64,000 bases of DNA from contig JAUIRK010000889.1 of the NCBI GenBank assembly GCA_030549495.1, positions 932,501-996,500 on the forward strand, read 5' to 3'. Below the pieces are notes generated by a model that worked only from the letters and a program-made list of their open reading frames with translations, had not been told where the DNA came from and ran no database searches. The position numbers were made by a program, and so were the translations under genes. The stretch's first letter is position 1. Each line of letters begins with the position of its first letter. Source of the stretch: Nectonema munidae (Eukaryota > Nematomorpha > Nectonematoida > Nectonematidae). Positions 11,030 through 22,200 of the stretch are shown one piece after another.

Positions 11030-12290
11030 ATATTATATGTTATATATATATATACCGATTTAGTAATCATCATGTATTTTTTAAACTAGAGCTAATCAAC
11101 TCAAAAGTTTAATAAGTTTTAACTTAAAAATACATTTCAAACAAGTTTTAGCTAGTTTGATCGAGGAAGCAATTATGTTGTTGTTCAGTGAAAAAAAAAA
11201 TTATCTTCAAAATATTTCATTTTAAGAATTTTTACTCAAATTTTCCAAATGTTCAAGAAGACTTATTGTTATATATGTATATTCATTTGTTTTTATAAAT
11301 AACATATAAAATATGAAATATTATCTATGATGTAGGAATGAATACTAATCTTTCCCATTGAAGCCCCCCCCCACCCCCATTTTATCTAGCACGAGCACTG
11401 CATACCTTCATTCTAAAAAAAATTTGAAGACGTGAGGGCCGGCGTATCCTCAATCGTTGAATATACAAACTACCATAAAATCAGATATCCTAATCTGAAT
11501 TACTCAAAACTAGAACGATTAACTGCGCTAAATTTTGAATTTATGTCCAATTATTATTATTATTCTAGAAAAATCGTTTAGCTTAATAATGAGAATAAAA
11601 TTATCCTTTTTACTCAATATTATTTTTTAATTTCTATACATAAAACTGAATGCTCTACATACTTTCAAAAAGCATTTTTAATAGAATCAAGAATTGTCTC
11701 TCTTTCACGTCAAAGGCCGCAAATTTTTATCTGCAGTTCTTGATCTGCATATATATCTAACTCTAATGTAGAGATCTGATAGTTCTTGATCTATCACCAA
11801 ACTTCGCTTGAGTCTAAAAAAACGTATCGAAAATTAATTCGTTTACGTGAATTAATAAAGTATTTTGGAGTAATGATTTGAATAATTTGACGACCTCACG
11901 AAATGTCCAAAAAATTGCATTGAATACAAAACTCGTGATAGACTAATACAAAATTTCAGAAAAAAAGAGAAATTACGATAAAATGAGCACAATCATCTTC
12001 AATACACTCGTAAATATTCATAATGTAATGTTTTCATTTTTTTCCACTAGAGATTAAACAGATTCATAAGCAACTAATATTTGGAATCAGGCAGTTCTTA
12101 AGAGTTTGTTATTAGGATAGAGGTATGTGTGAAAATTTACATAACTTTTTTTCCAATCTTCTTTATACAGCACCAAACATAAATTGCTCTGGAGAAAACA
12201 TTTCGAAAATCTTCGCGAAGCTTCAGCTCCCCCCCCCCTCTAAGTCCAATTCCATCCGCATCAATTACAACACATTTTCACCAAACTAAC
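11030..12290. other. No gene; MITE end and C run
   Basis: AT-rich. Contains a TA microsatellite near 11040, the right end of a hAT MITE at about 11364-11400 (C run then CTAGCACGAGCACTG) and another C run at 12229-12238 just before the Penelope remnant. Confidence 0.5.
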
Positions 12291-12299
12291 AAATATCCT

Positions 12300-14010
12300 T
12301 TCTCGGCACCAGCCAATGACTTAGCTTTTTCACAAATTGAAAACTATCTCTCCTCAATACCAGAAAAGAAACTACCTTCTAAAAACTTCTCAAATATTGA
12401 ATTCAAAGAACTTCGATCCCTCACCAATAATAAATTCCTAACGATCCGTAAGTCAGATAAGGTAGGTGAACTTTGTTCTTTAGACACTTCCACTTACCAA
12501 ACTCAGATTGACACATCTTTATTTCAAGTTATAAATATAAACAATCATATTTCCTTTACCAATTCTATCACACACGCTAGTAAATTAACTCATTGCCTAC
12601 AACATCCTTTCAACTTCTTAAATGCACGACTTTCTTATCTCCAACACACATTCAGCCTCTATTTATGCTTGCTTAAGACACATAAGGGAAACACACAAAA
12701 ACCGTTACGCGCACGAATTGGCACACCAACGGAAAAGGTGAACTGGCTTGCCAACATAGTCCTAACAAGATTAAACAAAGATATGATCTACTCAATATCC
12801 AATAACAAATGAATTATTAGAGAAAAAAATCCTAAAAAATCCTTTACTTCTCGATTCCATCTTAGTAAGTTTAGATGTCACAAATCTCTATAATTTAATT
12901 CCTTTACAATCGCTACCCGACATTGCTACTAATACCATCACAAAGAACCTTGATAAAATTGATATTACCCCATTCACACATGACACTCTATTTTTACTTA
13001 AAAAAAATCCTCAGATTCACCCTATTCAAAAACATCATTTCACACAGCAACACTCTCTATCTACAAGTTAACGGACTCCAAATGTGCGGTAAACTTTCCT
13101 CCATTCTTTCAAATTTATACATGTATTCTATTGAACACGCATTATCATCACACGCTCTCTTTTCCCGATTAACCTGGGCACTCGCTTTCCTCGATATCCA
13201 ATTCCCCATCAATGATGACGATCTTATCACCCACTCTCTATACACAAAACAAACCAGGAAACCCATTACAATTGATTTCCACTCTGCACACGATATAAAA
13301 ATAAAAAACAACTTTCTTTGGACATTTAAACCGAATAAGCTAGCTGAACAACACAAACACTCAACTAAACAAATCGAACACATATGTAACCTCTTCCACT
13401 CAAACCATTATCCTGAACAAATCACTACTCTATGGATAAAAGAATTTCAATCTAAAAATAAACCTAAAAATATCATCAAATATTTATTTTGCAATACCTT
13501 AATACTAACACACTCTACACCCCCTCCTACTGCCTCCAATTAACAATGCAGTAAAGAGAAAAATGATGAAAATTATCACACTCAACTCATTCTCTATTCA
13601 TCTTGTTACACAACCTTCTTAGAATCCCTACTCTGGCGAAAACCTGACTCATCCCCGCTTCACCATCATTCATACTATTGCAAACATATCGAAGACGAAT
13701 TATGAAGTAGAACTAATATAGTTTATAAAGTTACAGGCAAAAATATCTACATTGGTGAGACAAAGAGGCCTGCGAGCACAAGATTCAAAGAACACTTTCA
13801 AGACGCTACACACCAAAGAATCAATCAGCCGTTTGGTTTACAATTCTACACCAAACACCATGGTACTATACAAACTAGTCTCTACACGCAAATAATCTAT
13901 CACCAAGCTAACTATCTACAACGATACTACATTGAGGAATCCCACATAAAGAAACTATCACCAGAAATTAATGATCAATTCACAGCACACACACGCACAT
14001 CAACTTAATA
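12300..14010 (+). pseudogene. Penelope-like retroelement: RT and GIY-YIG remnants
   Basis: Plus-strand pieces in Penelope order: FLTIRKSDKVGELCSLD, then LLKTHKGNTQKPLRARIG, then SILVSLDVTNLYNLIPL (RT motif A with D), then LQVNGLQMCGKLSSILSNLY (12923-13543 ORF), then FLDIQFPI. The segment that should hold the YxDD catalytic pair between SILSNLYMYSIE and FLDIQ is missing. From about 13708 to 14008 runs a GIY-YIG nuclease domain: IVYKVTGKNIYIGETKR with Arg, Lys and His further on, and a YYIEES glutamate region. This RT plus GIY-YIG pairing is diagnostic of Penelope-like elements. Frameshifts, stops and the lost YxDD show it is dead. The sense strand is strikingly poor in G. Confidence 0.85.
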
Positions 14011-14309
14011 CTCACTCACACCCGAACATTACATCGGTTCTAGGCGAAAAGTGACCAGAAGAGAAAATTGACCACTATCTTGTTAAGGCAATTTCACAAG
14101 TCAATTACGAAGCAATGATAGCTCTTTCTATCTGGACACTTTTGTCTTCTGGATACTATTCTCCGGTTACCATTACATCTACTCTTCATTTCCCTTTTCT
14201 CCTATATTGTAAGTAATTTTAAACACAACACCCTACAACCACCTTAACACTCACTCACACTCTATATACTTAGATACACATATATTATTATTCCTATTTT
14301 TCAACCTTC

Positions 14310-14410
14310 GATAAATTTCTTGGAAAGAGACCGTAAAGTCGAAATATTGATTCAATTTCTTTTACTTTGTAAAGTCGAGAAAATAAATTTTTCTTTTAGA
14401 ACTTTTTATT
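14310..14410 (+). repeat. Penelope 3' region with repeated GTAAAGTCGA motif
   Basis: GACCGTAAAGTCGAAATATTG and TTGTAAAGTCGAGAAAAT lie 20-30 nt apart, followed by AATAAA. Similar GTCGAAA..TTG sequences end many Penelope-like elements. A hammerhead ribozyme was looked for because such elements carry them, but no CTGATGA box was found here. Confidence 0.4.
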
Positions 14411-15334
14411 TACTTTTTTTGCTTGAATACTATGTAAAGATCGTAGATATATTTAAAAGTAATAACAATATATTTTTACATTCATATGTATTAATTATAT
14501 TTCTTTTACTATATAAATGAAAACTTTAATGAACTACTAAATAATAAAATAAAACTAAATTCAAATAATTAAAATTAGGATTGCAAGACATGACAGTTTA
14601 ACCTTTGCTTAACAAAAGAATCCTGCGAAATTTGGAAAAATCCCAACTTTTCATCCACCAATCTTATCAAAAAAAAGATTTTGCAAAAATTTAGCTTCAA
14701 ATCTGAATGCGTATCTCTTTTTTAGAATAATAACTCGTATTTTCCTTGGTAATTTTCATATTATTTTACAAAATTTTGTTTTTGACTTTTTTCATTACCA
14801 TTTTTGTAGTTTTCATAGTGAAAAAAATTGGCAAAACTACTTTTGACACATTTTAACTTGTTCTAATTGTGTTCTATGTTTTTTTGTATAATAAATAAAA
14901 AATTTATTATATTTTCAAAAGGTATACAAAAATAAAAAACAAGACTAGTAGCATATTAAAATAGAATTATTCAAAAAATATTTACTTAATTTGTTAGTAA
15001 CAAAAAAATTTGTTTCGAAATTGGAATACTAACTTTTTATCATATAATTTCAAAAATTAATTAAAAATATGACATTTTAAATTTAACGAAACAAAAAATT
15101 AAATATAATTTAGAATTAAAAAATATTTTTAAAATTTTCCTTGAATTAGAGTAACTTTTTCTCATTCTTCAAGACAAGGATGATCTAAACTTTTCCAACC
15201 TAAAGCCTAACATTAAATCATACTTACGACTGAGATATTCTTGCTGAGAATATTGTTTAAATTTTCAATGAATCTTTTTGCATTTTTCTTACAATTTTTC
15301 ATTTGTTAAAAGTTTTTGATGCCCTACCTTCCAT

Positions 15335-17400
15335 AAATTAAGACAAAGACTTCGCAAAGCAACTAAAACATGTAAGAAAAGCCAGCTACGAAATGATAGT
15401 AGCAGGTACAAGGATATTAAAAATTATTATGTAGGGAAAATTAAACATTTAAAAAAACAAATGGCAAGAATTTTTAGATTTTAATAAAGAAAATTTTTGG
15501 AATAAAATTCTAACTCTAAAAGGGAACAATGAATTTCTGAGAAATCAAATCTATTTAATCTTTCTCGATAATGTTAAAGTTAATATATCGGATAACTCTG
15601 AAAAAGTTCTTGAGGTCTTTTTTCCTAATAATGATAATTGTTTTTCTTTTAAGTAATATCTCACATATGAATCGCATCCAAACATCTCTCTTGCTGAACT
15701 TAATAATATAATTAATAAGTTAAAAACAAAATCTTCACTGGCAATTGATCAAAATAGTTATAAACACATAAAAAAAACCTTCCCTCTTATCTCTGTTCTT
15801 CTACCTTCACTTTTTAATGCATGCCTTAAACACTCTTATTTTCCTTCCTTTTTCAAACAAGATGTACTACCCTTATTCCTAAAGTTCCTTATACTTCATC
15901 TGCTATTTCCAATTGGAGATCCATCACTCTTTTACCCTGTCTAAGAAAAATTTTTGAAAAAATTATAAGGACCCGTATTCTTAATCATATTTTAATTTCA
16001 AATTGCATTAGCAATTTTCAATTCGCATACATGAATGGAAAATCAGCAGATTATGCTATTGATGGACTTACTTCCCAAATATATAATTGCTTTAAATTAA
16101 AAAAATCTTTTATCTGCTTTTTCATTGATTCTGCCTGTCAAGCTTGTATTATAAAAAATATTATGTTTCCCTCTTATATAATCCTTTTTTTATATATCTT
16201 ATTTAAACGAAAGAGAAATTCCTATTCGGAATTGCCCTGATTCCTTTTACACCTTAACTGGTTCCCTGCTCAAGGTGATTGTTTATCTGATTATCACTTA
16301 TTTCGCTTGTTTGCTTTCCATAAATGCTTCTCTCAAGGCTATTCAGATGATATTATGTTTGTCGTTGATGCTACTAAAAACCTAATCAAAATGAACAGAA
16401 TTATGGATGACCTCTCTCCTCTTTGTCAAGAACTGGGTCTAACATTATATATGGATAAGTCTTATCTCGTTAATTTCTCAAGAAACTCTAAACTTTGTCC
16501 AAAAATAGTATTTCAAAACAGGATGTTTTCTCCTTCGAGTTCTGTTAAAAATCTTGGTGTTACACTCTGTAGAAGTCTATATGGGTCTGCACACTTTGAA
16601 GAAAGACTTGTTAAAAGCTACAAAATTTTTAACAAAGTTATTTATATTAATTTAAGAGACCATGCAAAACATTTTCTTTTCTTCAGAACTATTTGTTTGA
16701 ATGTCGTTCTACCCACTGTCACGCACATCTTAGTGTTGCATATTCAAGTACAAATAATACCTAGAAAAATTTAATGTCTTATACCACGCTTTTCTCAGGA
16801 AATCTCTCAAATGCTCAATGTGCACTCCCAAAGTGCTTCTATGTTTTTTCTGCAACTGTCTTCAACTCGATAATCACATTAGAGACATTGATTGTTACTC
16901 TAAAAATATCACAAATAAAGAAAGATCCAAATAATAAATTCTTCGGAATGAAAACTTCCCCTAATATGCATTTTTCTTATTTTGACTTTTCCTATAAACT
17001 CATTGAAAAATATCTTCCACTTTGAAAAATTATTGATCTCCTATCAATCCTCTCATATCCTATTTCTAATTACCGTGAATTTTTAAATATGACCCTAAAT
17101 CTATAATTTGTGGTTCTAAAATTGCAGCGGCTTCTTTTTGCAATAAAGTTATTTCCCCATCCAAGACAATCTATTTGTTCTCTGAGGGTTCTTATGACCC
17201 TGCAGCGCCTCTTTTCTATAATGGACAAATCTTATTTTCACAATCATTCATTATTGGTAAATTTCCTTCAGCCTTTATTGCTGAATGTTATGGACTTTTA
17301 CATGGGGTAAATTACTTAAAACAAAATTCTTGGTACTTCCTCTCCTACGACATCGTTTATCTTTTCTCTGACTCTAAATCCTTGTTGAAAGTCTAAAATA
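15335..17400 (+). pseudogene. Decayed LINE with RT and RNase H (I/Loa-like)
   Basis: Plus-strand remnants. 15660-15800 carries ISLAELNNIINKLKTKSSLA, the RT fingers region. 16020-16140 carries FQFAYMNGKSADYAIDGL. 16307-16774 carries the active-site region with YSDDIMFVVDATKN and SSVKNLGVTL. 17140-17400 carries an RNase H domain with FSEGSYDPAAP, AECYGLLHGVNYL and LFSDSKSLLKV, matching the D-E-D order. Stops and frameshifts are frequent. RNase H downstream of RT points to the I, Loa or related clades rather than Jockey proper. Confidence 0.75.
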
Positions 17401-17639
17401 TATAAAATTCCTTATTCTTCCCAAAAACGTGTTATTAAAAATAAATCGTTTGCAATCTGGTCTCAAAGACTTATGTGTATATTATATGTTGTTGTTGTCG
17501 CAGCTTGTAGATTTGCTGTCACACGAAAGATGGCGCGAAGCTTTTAAAAATAATGAGTGTTTATATAACACAATAATAAATGTTCATTAAAATACAAATG
17601 AAATCTCATTAAAAATAAAATATTGTCTAAAAAAGTTAA

Positions 17640-18390
17640 ATTTTTCAAGTTTATATAGATTATCTATCACTAATATTTTTTTGAATTTAGGATGCTAATT
17701 GGAAAAAAAACAAATTCAAGACATATATGAATCTAATGGTAATTGGAGAGATTCAGATAAACAACTAGGTGTGAGTAAAACAACAGCTTTTATTTGGCTT
17801 GGTTGTGATAATAAAGATCACAAGAGAGGGGGATATAGATATTGTAAAATTAAAGCCTGTTATAAAGAACATTTTGTCAAGCTGATTGAAAAAATCCTCG
17901 TAACACATAAGAGAAATTATTTCAAAATTATAAAATAAATGTAACCGAAGAAAGCATTAAGCAACATTTAGATTTGCTTTTTACTCTAAGATGTTAGATT
18001 TGACCAATAGTAGCTAATAACGCTGAAAATAAACTAAAAATTTTGGCAGAAATACTTTTGAACTTTTTATCTTTAGATATGCGAATTGTTTTTTTGGATA
18101 AAGCAAATTTGAATTTAATTTGATGCATTGGGAGCATTTTTATCATACACATGCAGTGATAGTTTTAGATAGCGCTCATTGTCACTTTCAAATTTAAAAT
18201 AAATCGGTTTAAAAATTTTAAGACTAGGACCCCATAGTGCAATGTTAATTTTATAGAAAACATATGGACAATTACTAAAAATGAAGTGAAACAAAAACTT
18301 TCTAAAATAATGCTTTTAATATTACAACAGGACCTTATTTCTAAATTACCAACATATCAATTTTGACTTAATGGAAAAAATAATTATTGA
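17640..18390 (+). pseudogene. Decayed Tc1/IS630-like transposase
   Basis: 17699-17938 reads KKQIQDIYESNGNWRDSDKQ and LGVSKTTAFIW, a helix-turn-helix. Then 18085-18110 gives RIVFLDKANLNL (first catalytic D), 18150-18190 gives AVIVLDSAHCHFQ (second D), and 18220-18290 gives LGPHSAML followed after a frameshift by IENIWTITKNEVKQ, matching the PxxNPIENxW signature with third acidic residue. In-frame stops and at least one frameshift are present. Terminal repeats were not identified. Confidence 0.7.
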
Positions 18391-18479
18391 ATTTATAAGT
18401 CATTACTTTGTCTCATTGTAATTCATAGCAAAAAGGTTTGCTTCCGAAAGTTTAAAACATGGAAGATATTTTTGTTCCA

Positions 18480-18567
18480 TTTAAGACCAAGCAAAGCAGA
18501 CGACTTTAGCAATTCCATATAAAGTAGAAATTTGTCTGCGTTCTATTTGGGAACACTGGTCGTAAAT
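18480..18567. repeat. piggyBac-like right end (TTAA-bounded)
   Basis: GCAGACGACTTTAG, TTGTCTGCGTTC, TTTGGGAACACTGG and terminal ATGGG|TTAA (TTAA at 18568-18571) resemble the MITE at 59280-59411 and a third end at about 29830-29924. Confidence 0.45.
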
Positions 18568-18812
18568 GGGTTAAATATGAAATTTATTGATAATAAAATT
18601 GTTTGGTGTTGATTTTAATATTCAAATAAATAAACCATAATACGATTACAAACATTTTTTTGATAAGTTAATATTTCATAACAAACTATATTTATCGGAG
18701 CATATATTCTCAACCGCAGTCAGGATACACTTTTGACGAATTCACCATCATTTATTGGCTTGTGGAGCTTTTACATTTTACAACTAGCTCCAGTTACTAA
18801 TTGACTTTCAAC

Positions 18813-18957
18813 CTAAAAGTTTTTCTTTTTGAGTCTTTCTTGCAAAGAGGCTATCCCATCTAAAGGCTGTTTCTTTTCCCCATTATAATAGGTTTTATGA
18901 TTAGTTACAAAATGTTTCTCAATATTATATTTATTTACAAACGTCTGGATGTTCATT
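18813..18957 (-). pseudogene. Possible BED-finger fragment of a hAT element
   Basis: Minus-strand fragments YNIEKHFVTN and, after a one-base frameshift, HKTYYNGEK, followed by IASLQERLKKKNF, resemble the H-x-H part of a BED finger and the coiled segment after it in GTF2IRD2/Charlie-like hAT proteins. Short and broken. Confidence 0.3.
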
Positions 18958-19022
18958 GTAAATAGTAATTTAGTTTCCAGTCAGTTTAACGCGAATATAA
19001 TGAAGGTAGACAAAGTAACAAA

Positions 19023-19036
19023 TTTATTCTTTTATT
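19023..19036 (-). terminator. RpS9 poly(A) signals (two)
   Basis: On the minus strand AATAAA occurs at 19036-19031 and again at 19028-19023, starting about 18 nt after the RpS9 stop. This gives a very short 3' UTR, as is common for ribosomal protein genes. Confidence 0.7.
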
Positions 19037-19053
19037 AAAGATATGTCATTCAT

Positions 19054-19228
19054 CTACTCTTCATCTTCCTCAATAACATCCTTTGCAGAATTTTGTTTCC
19101 TAAGACTCTTGCGCTTGACACGACCAGGACGCCCTCCACCAAGAGGACTGTTTGAACTGAAGTCAATGTGTTTTTGTGAGTCCAAACGAACCATAAAAGA
19201 AGGAACATTCACTACTTGATTTCTCACC
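19054..19228 (-). CDS. RpS9: RpS9 exon 3 (C-terminal region and stop)
   Basis: 175 nt after acceptor TTTTTTTAAG (phase 2), stop TAG at 19056-19054. Encodes [35 protein letters not shown] and IEEDEE. There is no upstream Met, so the exon is visible only by homology and splice phase. Confidence 0.93.
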
Positions 19229-22200
19229 CTTAAAAAAATTTAAATAGATTACACTAAATGCAGATTTCAAAAAATTATTAAATAGATAAACGAGTATAAA
19301 AGGAAGAATAGAATTTACAATTAAAAGATATATTTTAAATATAGAAAGTAAGGTCTTTTTTAAACCAAAATTCTTTAATAAAATAACGTAAAATTGTATT
19401 AGGGATTTTAGAACAAAAAAGAAAATTTATAGCTAAAATTTGCAAGAACTACTAGCACCTATCGATACTTTATAACTACATTTGTGGAAGAAAACAATAA
19501 GTACAATCTTTTTCTTAAAGAAACAGAAATGAAATTAGTTTCAGTAGTTTGGTTTAACATTCTACCTTTAATATTGAATGTTTGTTAAGAAGTTCTCTGA
19601 ATTTAGACAAATTCTTCTGACACATTTTAAGTAAATTTAAATGTCCTAAAACTAATTGTTACTTTTGCATGTTATTAATTTTATTCAAAGTGAATTAGCT
19701 AAACAAAATTTATTAAGATATCAGAAAAAAAATTTCTTAGCTTATCCTCTTAAAAAAAATAACTGAAAATACTCTCGGGTGAAATTTCACCCATTATCAT
19801 TTTGGAATTTGAACATTGTTTAATTATCAAAAAGATTATTTTAAACATTTTTCACAAATAAAGTATAGTCTTTTTGTGTTCACCACATAAATAAAAATGA
19901 CAGATTTGACATCTGGAGTACGCTTTCCTATCCTTGCCAAGACAAAGTCGAAATCGAGCTTCTTTGAAAATTATTCTTTTTGAACTTGTATTGTTCTTTG
20001 AGCATCATGTAGTGTAGAAAGTGACGAAGGTATTCTAGGAATATTTTGTCTTCTAAACATTTCGAAACAGACGCCTTCTAAATAACTTATTATTGTTTAA
20101 TATAGAAAGTCACGTCTGTCTTTAACACCAAAATTTTTAATAAAATAACGTAAAATTCATTAGGGATTTTAGAAAAAAGAAAAAGGTAACGATTTATAGT
20201 TAAAATTTGCACAGAACTAACAAGCACCTTTGATCCACTTTATAACTACATTTGATTTAATATAAAAACAAATTATTTGAGACAAATCTTTTTCTTAATT
20301 AGAAACAGAAATGAAATTTTTATCACGTAGTTTGGTTTAACATTCAAAATTGAAACAACTTGATATGTTTGTTAAGAAGTTCTGTGAATTTAGACAAATT
20401 CACTTCATCATTTTAAGTAAATTTAAATGTCCTAAAACTAATTGTTACTTTTGCATGTTATTAATTTTATTCAAAGTGAATTAGCTAAACAAAATTTATT
20501 AAGATATCAGAAAAAAATTTCTTAGCTTATCCTCTTAAAAAAAATTACTGAAAATACTCTCGAGTGAAATTTCACCCATTATCATTTTGGAATTTGAACA
20601 TTGTTTAATTATCAAAAAGATTATTTTAAACATTTTTCACAAATAAAGTATAGTCTTTTTGTGTTCACCACATAAATAAAAATGACAGATTTGACATCTG
20701 GAGTACGCTTTCCTATCCTTGCCAAGACAAAGTCGAAATCGAGCTTCTTTGGAAATTATTCTTTTTAAACTTGTATTGTTCTTTGAGCATCATGTAGTGT
20801 AGAAAGTGACGAAGGTATTCTAAGAATATTTTGTCTTCTAAACATTTCGAAACAGACGCCTTCTAAATAACTTATTATTGTTCTAATTCGGATTCACTTC
20901 TGTCCATAACACAAAAAAATGAAACAAGAAATATCAATAATGTTACAAAAAAGATAAAAGGTAAGCGATTTGTTTTAGATTAACACTATAAGTAACAATC
21001 ATTTGATCCAATGTATCTACACCTGATTTAATATAAAAAGAAATTATTTGAGACAAATTTTTTTCATTAGAAGAACATTTTTATCACGACGAAGTGTATT
21101 CAAAATAGAAACAACTTTATATTTTTTGAGATGTAGTGAATCAAATTCACTTCATCAGTGAAGTAAAATTTGTTAGAAAAAATTGTGAACATCGAAGCTC
21201 TTTTTTATTGATATTTAGCAGAAATTTTTTGTTTGAACGAACTATCCCAACCAGTGTTATTTTGAGCTTGAGTAAATTCACTGCAAACTCATAAGTAGTG
21301 GAAAAATTATCGCACACAACAGTCCTCTCCTTCAATTTTTTTGTCAAGTTTAAAACAGCTATTCAGTCTGGTTTTTCAGGCTGAGAGTTTGGTTTTTTCC
21401 TGTTTATACCTAAAACTCTTGATCGCTACAATCTTCTAGATTCATTTTTATTGTGGAGCACAAAAAGAAAAGGAATTTTATTTTTAAAAATATGGTTTTT
21501 ATTATATATATTAATATATCCAATAAAAAAGTATACAAAAAAAACAATAAAATTTTTGAATTATATTTTTTAGGTGAAATTTGACACTAAGGCAATACAA
21601 AAATCAATAACTTTTTTGTGAGAGGGATTTTGATAATCGAATTTTTTATATGAAAAACTAAATTTAGAAGAATGTTTAGCATGGTACCTTCTAAATCACC
21701 CGAAGGACGTATGCGGGTTAACTGATAATGTTATATATAGATCTGTTCAAAGTTCGGTCCTCATAATATTCAGACTAGATCGGAACCGACTACAGAAATT
21801 GAGCACCAGGCCGAACTGATCAATAGGAGCATTCCACAAACCGAACAGGTCTAGTTGTATATAGTATACGTTTCTAAATTTTAAACAGGATAAATTTTAG
21901 ATATTTAAATAACCCCATTTCTATTGGTGTGATTGATAGATACTTGTTCAGTATTACCCGATATATACACAAATAAAATATAAAAATAATTTTGTGAAGT
22001 TAGTTTGAAAAATCTCTGAAATATTATTTAAAACAATAAAATAAATTTTCACTTGTCAAGAGAATAAAAAAGATCATTTTACTGTTAGTGTATGAAAAGA
22101 TTGAAAAACTGTTAACGTACAAACTGGTTCATTTTTACCTTGTTATTAAAACTTTTAATAGAGCAATAAAAAGAAGAATATTTTTATTTATAAGCAATGT

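Noticed and set aside
13057-13383. 108-codon minus-strand ORF
   Set aside because: Antisense of the Penelope RT segment.
14310-14410. Hammerhead ribozyme at the Penelope end
   Set aside because: No CTGATGA core was found near the GTCGAAA-like motifs.
19340-20881. CRISPR-like or satellite array
   Set aside because: Only two to three long units, within a piggyBac remnant, in a eukaryotic intron; no short spaced repeats anywhere in the window.
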